DNA of 64,000 bases from WHTI01 sp963826105 (lineage in GTDB: Bacteria; Actinomycetota; CADDZG01; WHSQ01): NCBI GenBank assembly GCA_963826105.1, contig CAWGWA010000013.1, forward strand, positions 124,001 to 188,000, read 5' to 3'. The notes beneath the pieces are model-generated. The model made no database searches. It was not told the DNA's origin and saw only the letters and a program-made list of their open reading frames with translations. Positions within the stretch are counted from its first letter, which is position 1; the number at the start of each line of letters is the position of its first letter. Positions 12,723-22,738 of the stretch are shown here, piece by piece. Position numbers and translations under genes: made by a program.

Positions 12723-12757
12723 AACTTACCGAACCGAAACCTACCACCGCGTAAGTT
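12723..12757. promoter_or_regulatory. Inverted repeat in the desaturase/subtilase divergent promoter region (candidate operator)
   Basis: AACTTAC at 12723-12729 and GTAAGTT at 12751-12757 are perfect 7-bp inverted copies separated by 21 bp. They lie 47-81 bp upstream of the desaturase start and just upstream of the divergent subtilase start at 12785. The arm spacing is wide for one TetR dimer, so two half-sites on one helix face or chance are both possible. Assignment to the nearby TetR gene is inference. Confidence 0.35.
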
Positions 12758-12784
12758 ATGGGAACCCGATTACCATTCCGCCAC

Positions 12785-15680
12785 ATGACATCCTCCCCTT
12801 GCTTCCGGACCGCCAGACTGGCCCTCGCGGTCCTGATCGGAGTAGGGGCCTCAATGCTGCCCGCGACGGGCGCCCGTTCGGGGTTGCTACCGAGGGGGGC
12901 CCAGGTCGGGGACGCGGTGCCCGGCGAGGTCGTGGTTCGCTTCCGGCCGGGGGTTCCCGAATCATCGAGGTCGGCCGTCCGAGCCTCGGCCGGAGCATCT
13001 CTGGTCGACCGTTTATCGATCGCTCGGGTCGAGTTGATCGACGTCGGAGAAGAGGATGTCGCGGCGGCCATCGAGAGACTCTCCGCGCAGGATGAGGTTC
13101 TCTATGCGGAACCGAATTACATCTACGAGGGTGCGGCGATCCCGAACGACGAGCGCTTCGCCGAATTGTGGGGCCTGGACAACACGGGCCAGGAGATACA
13201 GGGTCTGAGCGGTCGGCCCGATGCAGACATCGACGCCACGGGTGCGTGGGAAACGACCACCGGTGAGGGATCTGTCCTCGTGGGCGTTGTCGACTCTGGT
13301 GTGGCGGCCGATCATCCGGATCTCGCACCGAACATGTGGACCAATCCCGGCGAGGCCGGTCCCGACCGGGACGACGGGATCGACAACGATGACAACACCT
13401 TCGTGGATGACTATCAGGGTTGGGACTTCGTCGCTGGGGACAACTTCCCCGACGATCAACACGGGCATGGAAGCCATGTGGCCGGGACGATCGGAGCCAG
13501 CGGCGACGATGCGTTCGGAGTTGCGGGAGTCTCCTGGCAGGTAAGCCTGCTTCCAATCAGGGTTCTGGCTGCCGACAACACCGGCTCCCTCGCCGACATC
13601 GCCGCGGGGATGGACTACGCGGGGAAGATGGGCGCCGAGGTTGCGAACGTCAGCATCCAGGCTTCTTTCTCCTCCAAGTTGATGCGTGACGCGATCGCCG
13701 AGAACCCCGACACGCTTTACGTGATCGCGGCCGGAAACGGTGGTGGCGACGGAGTCTCGGACAACAACGACAAGACACCGACCTACCCCTGCGTCTACCC
13801 GCAAGCCAACATCGTGTGCGTTGCGGCTACCGACCAGAACGATCGGTTGACCAGTTTCTCGAACTACGGAACCCGGACCGTCGATCTGGCGGCCCCCGGG
13901 CAGGACACGCTCAGTGCTCAACCTGTGTATGCCACCCCGCTGAGTGAGTTCTTCGACTCCGATGACTTCGAATCTCGATGGACGACCGGCGGAAAGAAGA
14001 ACTCGTGGGGGGTAGCCACGAGCGAGATCGGTGGGGCACTCGAGGATAGCCCCGGGGCGAAGTACGAGGGCAAGACCAACTCATGGGCCGCCACCGACCC
14101 ACCGGTCGATCTGTCGGGGGTCCGGAACTGCCGGCTTTCTTACGACCTGAACCTCTCGGTCCAGGGGGGCGACCGGTTGTTCATCGAAGGCTCGGCCGAC
14201 GGATCGTCATGGACGGTCATCAACAGCTGGCATTTCAAGACGCACGGATGGATATACGGACTCAAGGATGAACTTCCCGCCGACGCTAGCGGCCAGGACG
14301 CCTATCAGATCCGGTTCCGCCTGAAGTCGAATGCGAAGCGGAACGCCGACGGCGCTTCGGTCGACAACGTGTTCCTCGAGTGCACGGGCTCCGACTACAC
14401 ATCCGATTCGTTCGCCTACTACAGCGGGACCTCCATGGCCGCTCCGCACGTTGCCGGCGCCGCGGCGCTCGCCTTCTCGGTCGCTCCCGACGCACCCCCA
14501 GGAGTGATCAAAGAGGCGCTGCTCGCCGGGGTGGACGTGCGGCCCGATCTGGTCGGCGTAGTCAAGACGGGGGGTCGCCTCAACATCAGCCGGACGCTCG
14601 CCATACTCAGCGAACCGGCGGGGGAGGACGGTCCCGAGGTCGGCTGCGTGCCCGATGCCGGCTTCGCCTCGTCGGGGGTCTCGAGCAGGGTCGTACCTTC
14701 GTCCGTCGGGGCGGCCGTGGGTGAGTTCACGAGCAGCAAACTCGACGACACTGCCGTGTTCGACGAGGTGGATGCAACCTTCGGTTCGGACGGACTTCAT
14801 GTCGTTGCGTTGACGGGAGACGAGTCGATCCGGTACTACGACCCTTCAGGCACCCAGACGACGATCGAGGATCTCGAACTGGTGCACTCGAGTGTGGCGC
14901 TGAGTCTACGGAACGACGACGTTCCGGTCATCGGTTACCACCAGCGATTGGTCGCGGGGGTTGGCGGATTCGCTCAACTCTGCGAGGCGAACATGGTAGC
15001 GACGGGGCCGGTGTTCGATCCTCAGGCCGCGGATGTGGCCCCGGATATGGATGGGAGCTTCCGAAGCATCGATCTCGCGGTTGATCCGACGGATTCGATC
15101 CACCGGGTCTTCACCCAGGGCACGCAGCGTGTTCTTCACTACGCCACTGGCTCGACCTCGCAGGACCTCGGACTGAGGAAAGTCGACGGTGTAAGGGTTG
15201 CGGCCTCAGACTCGGCCGTAGTGATCGGGGCACTCGTGAAAGGCGACCTCCATCTCCTTAGTGGCTCATGGTCGGACTCGATCGTGGCTTCAGGCGTGCG
15301 GGCGTGGGACATCGATATCGGCCCCGACGGAGAGCCTCGGGCGGTCTGGACCAATGGCAAGGGCAAGCTCCGCCTCTTCAACGGAGTGCGCGTGATCAAG
15401 TTCAACTGGCAGGCGACCGAGGTCGCGCTCGCGGCCGGGCCGGACGGAACCCTGCATGTCGCGGTCGGCACCGCCTACCCGCACTGCAAGGGGTTCGGAT
15501 GCTGGAAGGTTGGCTATCTGCAGAAGGCCCCCGGTTCGCCCGCCGCCATCACCAAGCTGGACGGGGATAACCGGCTACGTGACCTCGCTTGCGATCGCGG
15601 TGGACGTCGATGAGGTCGCGATCGTCTACGGCGATCCGTCGGAGATCGGCCACCTGATCGTCCAGAGAGCCGCCTACTAG
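12785..15680 (+). CDS. Secreted subtilisin-like serine protease (S8) with inserted beta domain and long C-terminal region
   Basis: About 965 residues. The ATG at 12785 starts a Sec signal peptide (basic start, hydrophobic TARLALAVLIGVGASM, cut near ATGARS). A fervidolysin-like propeptide follows (GEVVVRFRPG to LYAEPNYIYEG). The catalytic triad is clear: Asp in VGVVDSGVAADHPDL, His in HGHGSHVAGTIGA and Ser in YSGTSMAAPHVAG. Between the oxyanion-hole Asn region and the Ser, about 150 residues (near 390-545) form an inserted jelly-roll-like domain. The last ~330 residues look like repeated beta-strands, possibly a propeller. A frameshift at about 15575-15582 (one extra C) moves the end into another frame, giving the C-terminus IGHLIVQRAAY. 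Extracellular proteolysis is the expected role; substrates are unknown. Confidence 0.92.
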
Positions 15681-16525
15681 GCTTTGGCCGGTCGCTTCTT
15701 CTCGAGCTGAACCGTTTCCTCGAGGCTCATCGATCCGAACTCCGGGAACAGCGAGCGTCTCCGCTGGTAGATCCACAGGAACAGATCGGCTGCGGTCGAC
15801 GCGGGGAAGGCGTCTGTCAGCCCCTCGCGCTCGATCGTCGTGATGGTCGGGAGGTAGACGTTCTCGTACCAGTCGGCCGCCACCTCCTCAACCGGAACGA
15901 CCTCACCCCGTTCTCGCATCATGTGGTGACCGTGGACCTGGACGAGTTCGAGGAGTTCTACGTAGCCGTTGGGGAACGTGAACCAGATGTCCGCCTCCGG
16001 ATGAACGGCCTCAAGCCCGCTCTCTTCCATGAACAGAGAATGCTGTTCGAGCTCGATCAGTTCGCCTATGTCTGCGTCGTCAGGGATGCTGAAGCGCGGC
16101 CTGAGTTCGGTGATCTCGGCGTCGATCATCTCGGTGCCGTTCTGCTTGGCGACCGCGACCCGGTGGTGACCGTCCAGGACGAAGTAGTTGCGGCCCACCT
16201 TGTAGCTGACGATCGGGGGATAGTCGCCCTCCTGGTAAGTCTTCTCGATCTTCCTCCAGCGCTCCTTGAGTTCGTCCTTGCGGGGAAGGAAGTCCTCGTC
16301 GAAGTCGCCGGGACGGCCGACGGTCCCGGTGATGTCGGCCACCGGGATCGCGCGGATGCCGACATAAGTGCGTTCGAACAGGCGCACCTTCCGCTCGACG
16401 TCCTCGAGCGTCGGCAGCGTGGCCACCGGCCCCCGTCGCCGAACGAGATGGGCCATGCGTTTGTAGATCTCACGCCGGCGGGCGCGCTCGAAAGTCGAGT
16501 TGATCGGAAGCCGGTCCCACCTCAT
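15677..16525 (-). CDS. ParB-like nuclease-fold domain protein
   Basis: A 282-residue cytoplasmic protein. Residues ~70-150 resemble the ParB/sulfiredoxin N-terminal fold: a strand with IRAIPVADITGTVGR, then YPPIVSYKVGRNYFVLDGHH and RVAVAKQNG, matching the VxDGHHRxxA motif that binds nucleotide in this fold. It lacks the ParB helix-turn-helix and is not near a parA gene, so a partition role is unlikely. The C-terminal half has no recognised domain; the MMRERGEVVPVEEVAADWYENVYLP segment is typical of actinobacterial proteins annotated as ParB-like regulators. It overlaps the upstream phosphoesterase by 4 bp (ATGA). Function unknown. Confidence 0.7.
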   Translation of the reverse strand: MRWDRLPINSTFERARRREIYKRMAHLVRRRGPVATLPTLEDVERKVRLFERTYVGIRAIPVADITGTVGRPGDFDEDFLPRKDELKERWRKIEKTYQEGDYPPIVSYKVGRNYFVLDGHHRVAVAKQNGTEMIDAEITELRPRFSIPDDADIGELIELEQHSLFMEESGLEAVHPEADIWFTFPNGYVELLELVQVHGHHMMRERGEVVPVEEVAADWYENVYLPTITTIEREGLTDAFPASTAADLFLWIYQRRRSLFPEFGSMSLEETVQLEKKRPAKA

Positions 16526-17106
16526 CGACCGTCCACCTCCAAGAGCCGGTAGCCCACCGCGTTGATAACCGTCGTGACCCCTTCTTTCAGATCCGGCCGC
16601 TTGGTCCCGTAGGGATGGATGTGACCGTGTACGAAGAAGCGAGGACGGATGGCTCGGATCAACCGCCTGAAGGAAACGAATCCGCGGTGAGCCTTGTCGT
16701 CTTCATCGCCCCAGCCTCGGGCCGGCGCGTGGGCGATAAAGAGATCGACCGGTCGACCTCGCAAGGCCGCCCAGCGGGCTTTGATCTCTAGCTTCAGCGT
16801 GCGCCATCTCATCTGGGGTTCGGTGTACTGGAACGGACCGTTGTTGTAGCGGGGCGAGCCTCCGAGGCCCGCGATCCGGAGACCGGCGACCTCAACGATG
16901 CGTCCATCGGCGGGGATGCCGCACGGGGAGTGGTCGTGGTTCCCGGGTACCCAGACCAACGGAACCATCAGCTCGTTCATTACATCTTCGAGGTAGTCGT
17001 TGGGTAGATCGCCGCAGGACACGACCAGATCGACATCGAGTTCTCCGAACATCCTCCGGTATCCCTCGCCGAGAACCTCGTCCGAGATGGCAAGCACGCG
17101 GGTCAT
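16522..17106 (-). CDS. Calcineurin-like metallophosphoesterase
   Basis: A 194-residue protein with the binuclear-metal phosphoesterase motifs in order: ISDEV (residues 7-11, in place of the usual DxH), VVSCGDLPND (GD), VPGNHDHS (GNHD), FIAHAP and FVHGHIHPYG (GHxH). The first motif lacks its usual histidine, a known variant of this subfamily, so activity need not be lost. The substrate cannot be told from sequence. Translation is probably coupled to the downstream ParB-like gene by the 4-bp overlap. It diverges from the alpha-glucosidase gene across only 44 bp. Confidence 0.87.
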   Translation of the reverse strand: MTRVLAISDEVLGEGYRRMFGELDVDLVVSCGDLPNDYLEDVMNELMVPLVWVPGNHDHSPCGIPADGRIVEVAGLRIAGLGGSPRYNNGPFQYTEPQMRWRTLKLEIKARWAALRGRPVDLFIAHAPARGWGDEDDKAHRGFVSFRRLIRAIRPRFFVHGHIHPYGTKRPDLKEGVTTVINAVGYRLLEVDGR

Positions 17107-17150
17107 GTATCCAGACTACGAGAGGAGAGCGTGTCTGCAACACTTGGCCG

Positions 17151-18714
17151 ATGGAATGGTGGCAAGAAGGTGTTCTGTATCAGATCTATCCGCGCTCGTT
17201 CCGGGACACGAACGGGGACGGAGTTGGAGACCTCAGGGGGATCATCGAGGGGCTGGATCACCTCGAATGGTTGGGGATCGATGGAGTGTGGATCAATCCG
17301 ATCAACCCGTCACCCAACGATGACTGGGGCTACGACGTCTCGGCCTACAAGGATGTCCATCCCAAGCTCGGAACGATGGGGGACCTCGAGGAGTTGATCG
17401 AGGGCGCCGGCCGGCGTGGGATCAGGATCCTCCTCGACCTCGTCCCCAACCACACTTCGAGTGCGCACCCGTGGTTCATCGACGCGCTGATCGGGCCGCG
17501 ATGCCAAGCATCGTGACTGGTATGTGTGGGCGGATCCCAAGCCGGACGGTTCCCCGCCGAACAACTGGTTGAGCATGTTCGGAGGTAGTGCATGGGAGTA
17601 CGACAAGCCATCTGGGCAGTACTACCTCCACAACTTCCTCGACTCGCAGGCCGACCTGGATTGGTGGAACGAAGATGTCCGGGAGGCGATCGACGACGTC
17701 CTCAGGTTCTGGTTCAACAAGGGGGTCGCCGGCTTCAGGATCGACGTCGCCAACTCGATGATCAAGGACCGCGAGCTCCGGGACAATCCTCCGACCACAG
17801 ATGACGATCACCCAGAGGTCCAGAGGATAGGACAACGCCCGATGTATTCGATGAACCGCCCTGAGGTGCACGAGATACTGCAGCGTTGGCGAAAGGTCGC
17901 GAGGGAGACGGATCCACCTCGGATGCTGGTGGGGGAGACCTACGTGCTCGATCTCGGGATCCTCGCGTCCTACTACGGCACCGGCGATGAACTCGACCTC
18001 GCGTTCAACTTCCCTATGGTCTTCACCGCTCTCGAGGGAGACGCGATGAGGACGACGGTGGAGGGAACGTTCGATCACCTGAATGACTCATGGCCGGTGT
18101 GGACGGGTTCCAACCACGACGCATGTCGATTCGCGAGTCGCTGGTGTGACGGCGACGATCGCAAGGTGAGGCTCGCACTGATGATGCTGCTGACTTTGCG
18201 AGGGACGCCGTTCCTCTATTACGGAGACGAGATCGGGATGACCAACGTCGATATCCCGCGTGAGCAACTGAAGGACCCGGTGGGGATCCGCTTCTACCCC
18301 GAGAACCCGGGTCGGGATCAAGGCCGAACCCCGATGCAATGGTCGGCGGACGAGGGCGCCGGCTTCACCGAGCAGGGCGTTAGCCCATGGCTTCCCCTTG
18401 GCGATCATCGTGCGGTCAACGTTGCCGATCAGCGGGACGATGAGGGATCGGTCCTCAACCTCACGCGACGGCTGATCCACCTACGTCGTGGTTCCGAAGA
18501 CCTGCGTTCGGGCCGGCAGTCGAGCCTCGAGTCGCCGAGCGGCACCTTCGTCTATCGACGCGGCGACAACACCGTGATCGTCCTGAACATGTCGGACGCT
18601 CCGCACTCGTTCACCGTGGATGGGGAGGTGCTCGTCACCACCACCGGAAGCGCTCTGCGAGTCGGCCCGCTGGAACTCGATCCCTGGGAAGGGGCGATCG
18701 TTATCGAGCCTTAG
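17151..18714 (+). CDS. aglA: GH13 alpha-glucosidase (one frameshift in the sequence)
   Basis: About 520 residues, a cytoplasmic GH13 hydrolase that releases glucose from alpha-glucosides. It starts MEWWQEGVLYQIYPRSFRD, the usual beginning of oligo-1,6-/alpha-glucosidases. LLDLVPNHTS is conserved region I, GVAGFRIDVAN holds the nucleophile Asp, MLVGETYV the acid Glu and TGSNHDACRF the third acidic residue. The frame breaks at 17487-17495; one base too many there prevents GRDAKHRDWYVWADP from reading through. The link to the aglKEFG transporter nearby supports maltose/trehalose-type substrates. Its stop overlaps the convergent calcium-repeat gene. Confidence 0.9.
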
Positions 18715-19295
18715 TCGTTATGTCCGCCCTCGCAGGCTGCCATCTGTTCTGCGTCGCAGAAGTCGTCCCCGGCACCACCTTCCGCTGAATCGATCCCCTT
18801 TAAGACCGTAGAGCTGGTCGTCGCCGCCCATGCCACGCATGAAGTCATCTCCATCGCCGCCCTCGGCACCATCGTGGCCGGGACCGGCATAAAGACGATC
18901 ATTGCCCTCGAGGCCGAAGAGAGCATCGCCGCCGCGACCCGCTTTGATCGTGTCGTAGCCCTGTTCGCCGTAGAGCTCGTCGGGTCCATGGCCCCCGAGA
19001 AGGAGGTCGGAGCCCCGGCCTCCCCTGATGACGTCGCGCCCGTCTTCTCCGTGGATCTCATCGCGTCCCCGACCGCCGCAGAGGAAGTCGTCCCCTCCAC
19101 GGCCGTAGATGATGTCGTGCCCACCCAGCGAATGGATGATGTCATCGCCCGGCGTTCCGTAGATGACATCAGCGTCTTCGGTGCCCACCTCTGCAACCAA
19201 CCCCTCGCAGCGGGCCCCGCCTCCGGCGATGACGCCGGGAACGGATCCGAGGAGTGCCAGAAGGCCCACGGAGAGAGCACAGCCGTGCGAGACAT
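18711..19295 (-). CDS. Small secreted RTX-type calcium-binding repeat protein (two frameshifts)
   Basis: About 193 residues. From the ATG at 19295 a signal peptide is readable if one base of a CTCTCTCC run is dropped (near 19280): MSRTAVLS, then GLLALLGSVPGVIAGGG. The body is about eleven nonapeptide-like GGxGxDxxx repeats (for example GGDDFLCGGRGRDEIHGEDG), which wind into a calcium-binding parallel beta-roll. A second shift in the GGGG run at 18795-18798 sends the C-terminus into the frame ending with three cysteines and GGHND. No catalytic domain is attached, so this is a free-standing repeat protein, perhaps a structural or surface layer element. Its end overlaps the stop of the convergent alpha-glucosidase gene. 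Confidence 0.8.
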   Translation of the reverse strand: MSRTAVLSPWAFWHSSDPFPASSPEAGPAARGWLQRWAPKTLMSSTERRAMTSSIRWVGTTSSTAVEGTTSSAAVGDAMRSTEKTGATSSGEAGAPTSFSGAMDPTSSTANRATTRSKRVAAAMLSSASRAMIVFMPVPATMVPRAAMEMTSCVAWAATTSSTVLKGIDSAEGGAGDDFCDAEQMAACEGGHND

Positions 19296-19386
19296 GGCAG
19301 AGAAACTACCTTCAATTCGTTGAGGCGCCGAAGTACACTCCGGCTCCAGGCCTCACCATGAGGTTCGATAGACAAAGGGGTCATAC

Positions 19387-19991
19387 GTGTCCACTCTTCT
19401 CTCCCAGAACCGATTCTTCGTGAACCAGAAGATCAAGCTGATCGAGCTCACCAACGAGTTCAAGATCCGTGACGAGGCCGGAACAGAGATCGGCACCATC
19501 AAGGAAGAAGGTCAGTCCAAGCTCAAGAAGCTCGCGCGCTTCACGACCAACCTGGACTCGATGATGACCCACAAGTACGGCATCCACGACGCCGATGGCA
19601 CGCGGGTGGCGGCACTGATCCGCCCCCGAGCCATCATGTTCTCGAAGGTTCTGGTGCAGGACGGGAGCGGCGCAGGAGGTCGGGAGCCTCGAGCAGGCAC
19701 GCAAGGTGTTCAAGAAGGTTCGGTTCTCGGTCATGGGAACCGCCGGCGAGGAACTCGCCGCGATCCAGGCGGAGAACTGGCGAGCCTGGAACTTCACGAT
19801 CACCGGACCCGAACGAGCAGCCCCTGGGAAGCATCAGCAAGAACTGGGGCGGCGCCGTCAAGGAGATATTCACCACCGCCGACAACTACATGGTCGAGAT
19901 CGATCCGAGCGTCACCGGCAACCTTCGCCTCCTGTTGGTTGCGGCCGCTTGTGGCATCGACACCGCTCTGAAGCAGAACGACAAGGCTTAA
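19387..19991 (+). CDS. Phospholipid scramblase-related (LURP-one-like) protein, two frameshifts
   Basis: About 200 residues when three frames are joined. The N-terminus runs from a GTG at 19387: STLLSQNRFFVNQKIKLIEL, then a segment ending MTHKYGIHDADG. The middle (from about 19670) reads EQARKVFKKVRFSVMG and AIQAENWRAWNFTITGP. The end (from about 19815) reads SISKNWGGAVKEIFTTADNY and LLLVAAACGIDTALKQND. The alternating strands with Asn-Trp-Arg-Ala-Trp-Asn-Phe and the final hydrophobic helix are typical of actinobacterial scramblase-family (tubby/LURP-one fold) proteins, whose bacterial role is not established. Indels lie near 19668-19685 and 19810-19830. Probably membrane-associated. Confidence 0.8.
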
Positions 19992-20002
19992 CCTCGAGGG
20001 GC

Positions 20003-20581
20003 TCAGTTCTCGGCTTGTTCGCGCTCCCATCGCCGTTCGGAGAGATGGTCGGCGACGCCTATCCCGGTGAAGGGGAAGATGGGGGCCGGTAACAGGGCGA
20101 CGGACCCGAGGAACCGAACTAATACGAACGTGTAGGCCGCGGCGATCGCGACGGCGATAGCTCGCGCCCTCCAGTTGTGCGGTTCGTCGTATCTGAGTGC
20201 GATGACGCCCCCGGCGCCAACGCCGGCCACGATGCCGGTGACGCCGTCGGCCGTAAGGGCGGAGGCGATGATGCCGACGAGGATCGATACGCCCATCGCC
20301 TTGATCACGGCGCCTGGTGCCCGCGGGTGCTCGGAGAGGAAGGCGAGTGCGATGAAGACGAACGGGATCAGCGCGAGACCGAGCGCCAGCGCCGCGCCGG
20401 GGGCCGGGGCATCGTCCACCTTCGCGTCGGTCGCCCCCGACACCAGCCCGGCGAGGATCGACCAGTAAGCGGGGACGAGGATCAGGGTCGCGATCGCGAT
20501 CGCACGCCATTTCTTCTGAGGCGGGAGTGGTTCCATCCCGCCGGTGCTCCCTCCCCGGCTCCCTGGTTTTCTGACCACCAT
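20003..20581 (-). CDS. Integral membrane protein of unknown function
   Basis: A 192-residue protein with about five hydrophobic segments (residues ~28-50, 64-85, 93-112, 115-130, 138-165). A second in-frame Met (GGMEPLPPQKKW) may be the true start, giving 177 residues. It begins 4 bp after aglG on the same strand and is likely the last gene of the agl operon transcript, but nothing in the sequence ties it to sugar transport. No family recognised. Confidence 0.7.
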   Translation of the reverse strand: MVVRKPGSRGGSTGGMEPLPPQKKWRAIAIATLILVPAYWSILAGLVSGATDAKVDDAPAPGAALALGLALIPFVFIALAFLSEHPRAPGAVIKAMGVSILVGIIASALTADGVTGIVAGVGAGGVIALRYDEPHNWRARAIAVAIAAAYTFVLVRFLGSVALLPAPIFPFTGIGVADHLSERRWEREQAEN

Positions 20582-20585
20582 GTTC

Positions 20586-21551
20586 CTAACCCTTGACGGA
20601 ACCGGCGGTGAGGCCCCGAACGAAGTAGCGCTGCAGCGAGAAGAACACTGCCAGCGGAAGCGACATCGAGATGAACGCAGCGGAAGTTAGGAGATGCCAG
20701 TTCTCGCCCCTCGAGCCGACCAGGTCGGCCAGGGCGATAGTTAGGACCCGCAACTCAGAGGTGCCGCCCAAGAAGACGAGGGCAACGAGGAAATCGTTCC
20801 ATACCCAGAGGAACTGGAAGATGGCGAACGCGGCGAGAGCGGGAACCGACAGGGGGATCACGAGCCGCCAGAAGATGGTGAAGTGATCGGCCCCGTCGAT
20901 CTTTGCCGATTCGATGATCGATGACGGTAACGACCCGATGTAGTTCCTCAACAGATAGACGGCGAGCGGCAGGCCGAAGCCGGTATGGGCGAGCCACACC
21001 GCCATGAATGTTCCGTTGAGGTTCATGTCCGGGATGATCTTCCAGGTGCCGAGGCTCGCTCCGCCGGTGAACAGCTTGAGGATCGGGATCAGGGCCATCT
21101 GTAGTGGAACGACGAGCAATGCGACGACGAGCACGAACATCAGGTGGCGTCCCCGGAAGTCCATCCACGAGAACGCGTAGGCCGCGAACGCGGCGATCGT
21201 GATCGGGATGATGGTGGAGGGCACCGCTACAGAAACCGTATTGAGGAATGCGTTGGCGAAGCCGCCGGTATCGAGGGCGAGCCGATAGTTCTCGAGGGTC
21301 CACTGACTGGTGTCGAAGGGCTTGGTCATGGTCGTCCACCAACCGGTCGTGTCGACCAGAGCCTCCGGTCGGAACGAGCTGATCAGCACGCCCAGGGTTG
21401 GGATCACCCACAGAACAACGACGATCAGGATGGTGATTCGGACGAACCACCCACTCTTCTTGTCGTCGACCACCTTGCCGCTGGGGGCTCCGCCAAGGGC
21501 CTCTTGTTCTGCCAGTACCGGGTCGACCGCGGGCATGGGGGCGCCGGTCAT
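20586..21551 (-). CDS. aglG: Alpha-glucoside ABC transporter permease AglG
   Basis: A 321-residue inner-membrane permease of the MalG class with six transmembrane helices. The EAA loop that docks to the ATPase is at IGSLPSSIIESAKIDGADHF, and the protein ends YFVRGLTAGSVKG, the usual MalG/AglG C-terminus. AWLAHTGFGLPLAVYLLRNY-type residues before the EAA loop and the LVGSRGENWHLLTSAAFISM segment match the AglG branch. The ATG at 21551 overlaps the aglF stop (ATGA). A longer reading to 21671 would run into aglF and is not credible. Confidence 0.92.
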   Translation of the reverse strand: MTGAPMPAVDPVLAEQEALGGAPSGKVVDDKKSGWFVRITILIVVVLWVIPTLGVLISSFRPEALVDTTGWWTTMTKPFDTSQWTLENYRLALDTGGFANAFLNTVSVAVPSTIIPITIAAFAAYAFSWMDFRGRHLMFVLVVALLVVPLQMALIPILKLFTGGASLGTWKIIPDMNLNGTFMAVWLAHTGFGLPLAVYLLRNYIGSLPSSIIESAKIDGADHFTIFWRLVIPLSVPALAAFAIFQFLWVWNDFLVALVFLGGTSELRVLTIALADLVGSRGENWHLLTSAAFISMSLPLAVFFSLQRYFVRGLTAGSVKG

Positions 21552-22696
21552 CTGATGGCCTCCTGTTCGCGGAACTTTCGTATGTTCCAGAACATCACGG
21601 GCATGACGACTAGGAAAAGGATGACCGCGATCGCTCCACCCCGGCCGTTGTGATCCAGGATGAAGAACCACCTGATCATCCGTTCGGCCATGACCTCGGT
21701 TTGTCCGGCGTCCGGGTTACCCATTACGTAGACGATGTCGAACACCTTTAGTGCGTTGATGACCATGTAGGTCGTGACCACCACGATCGTCGGGAAGATC
21801 GACGGGATCAGGATGCGCCGGAACACCTGCATCTCGGAGGCTCCGTCGATCCGCGCCGCTTCGATGATCTCCTCCGGAACGGACTTGATCGCAGCCGATA
21901 GCACGACCATCGCGAAACCTGTCTGCATCCAGATCAGGATGACCATCAGTAAGAGGTTGTTCCAGGGCTGTTGCTGCATCCAGGGGACCGGATCCTTGCC
22001 CAATCCGAGCATGATGCCGTTCAACAATCCGATGTTCGTTCCGAATCCCTCGGGCCGGAAGTTGTACATGAAGCGCCATACGACCGCGGCTCCGATGAAC
22101 GAGATCGCCATCGGGAGGAAGATCATCGATTTCGCTACCGCCTCGCCGTGACGCAAGCGGTCGGCAAGTGTCGCGAAGATCAAGCCGACCGAGACCCCGA
22201 CGGTCGGGACGACGATGATCCACCCGACGGTGTTGCGGATCGATCGCAGCATGCTGGGGTCGCTGAACACGAACTGATAGTTCTCCAGACCCACGAAAGC
22301 CTCGGAGCGTGCATCCTTGAGACTGATGATGATCGTGTTGATGACCGGATAGATCAGGAACACCGACAGGAGCACGATGGCGGGCCCGATGAAGAGATAG
22401 GGCCGCACGCCCTCCCTGAACTTCGCCGGGAGCCAGTCGACCGCCCGGTTCATCGCCCAGAAGAGGAAGAACACACCCCCGCCACCGACCAGGATGGCGA
22501 CCAGCACCACCAGCATCCGGTTGGCGTCTTTGTTGCGCAGGTACTCGAGGGTGAAGGACAGGCAGAAGAACGCTGCGATCGGAACGGCGATGGCCAGCAC
22601 CAGTCGCAGAAGAGGTGTGCCGGGACGTTCGGCCGGGAGCGCGCTCTCGTTATCGGTCGCGTCCGGGTTCGGCTGCTCTTCGGTCGTTTGGTTCAA
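21548..22696 (-). CDS. aglF: Alpha-glucoside ABC transporter permease AglF
   Basis: A 382-residue MalF-class permease. Two extra N-terminal helices (about 28-52 and 62-83) precede the six-helix core, which begins VRPYLFIGPAIVLLSVFLIY. The EAA loop is VPEEIIEAARIDGASEMQVF. The segment AKSMIFLPMAISFIGAAVVW and the ending VMFWNIRKFREQEAIR match AglF rather than generic MalF proteins. It pairs with aglG through a 4-bp overlap. It is separated from the binding-protein gene aglE by 98 bp that contain a strong stem-loop. Confidence 0.92.
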   Translation of the reverse strand: MNQTTEEQPNPDATDNESALPAERPGTPLLRLVLAIAVPIAAFFCLSFTLEYLRNKDANRMLVVLVAILVGGGGVFFLFWAMNRAVDWLPAKFREGVRPYLFIGPAIVLLSVFLIYPVINTIIISLKDARSEAFVGLENYQFVFSDPSMLRSIRNTVGWIIVVPTVGVSVGLIFATLADRLRHGEAVAKSMIFLPMAISFIGAAVVWRFMYNFRPEGFGTNIGLLNGIMLGLGKDPVPWMQQQPWNNLLLMVILIWMQTGFAMVVLSAAIKSVPEEIIEAARIDGASEMQVFRRILIPSIFPTIVVVTTYMVINALKVFDIVYVMGNPDAGQTEVMAERMIRWFFILDHNGRGGAIAVILFLVVMPVMFWNIRKFREQEAIR

Positions 22697-22738
22697 GCCC
22701 CGTGTCCCCCCTTCACGCTCGGGTCATCTCGGTAGTGC

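Noticed and set aside
18874..19323. Plus-strand 149-residue frame opposite the RTX gene
   Set aside because: Its sequence is the shadow of Gly/Asp repeats on the minus strand, with regular Asp-Val-Val periodicity from the repeat.
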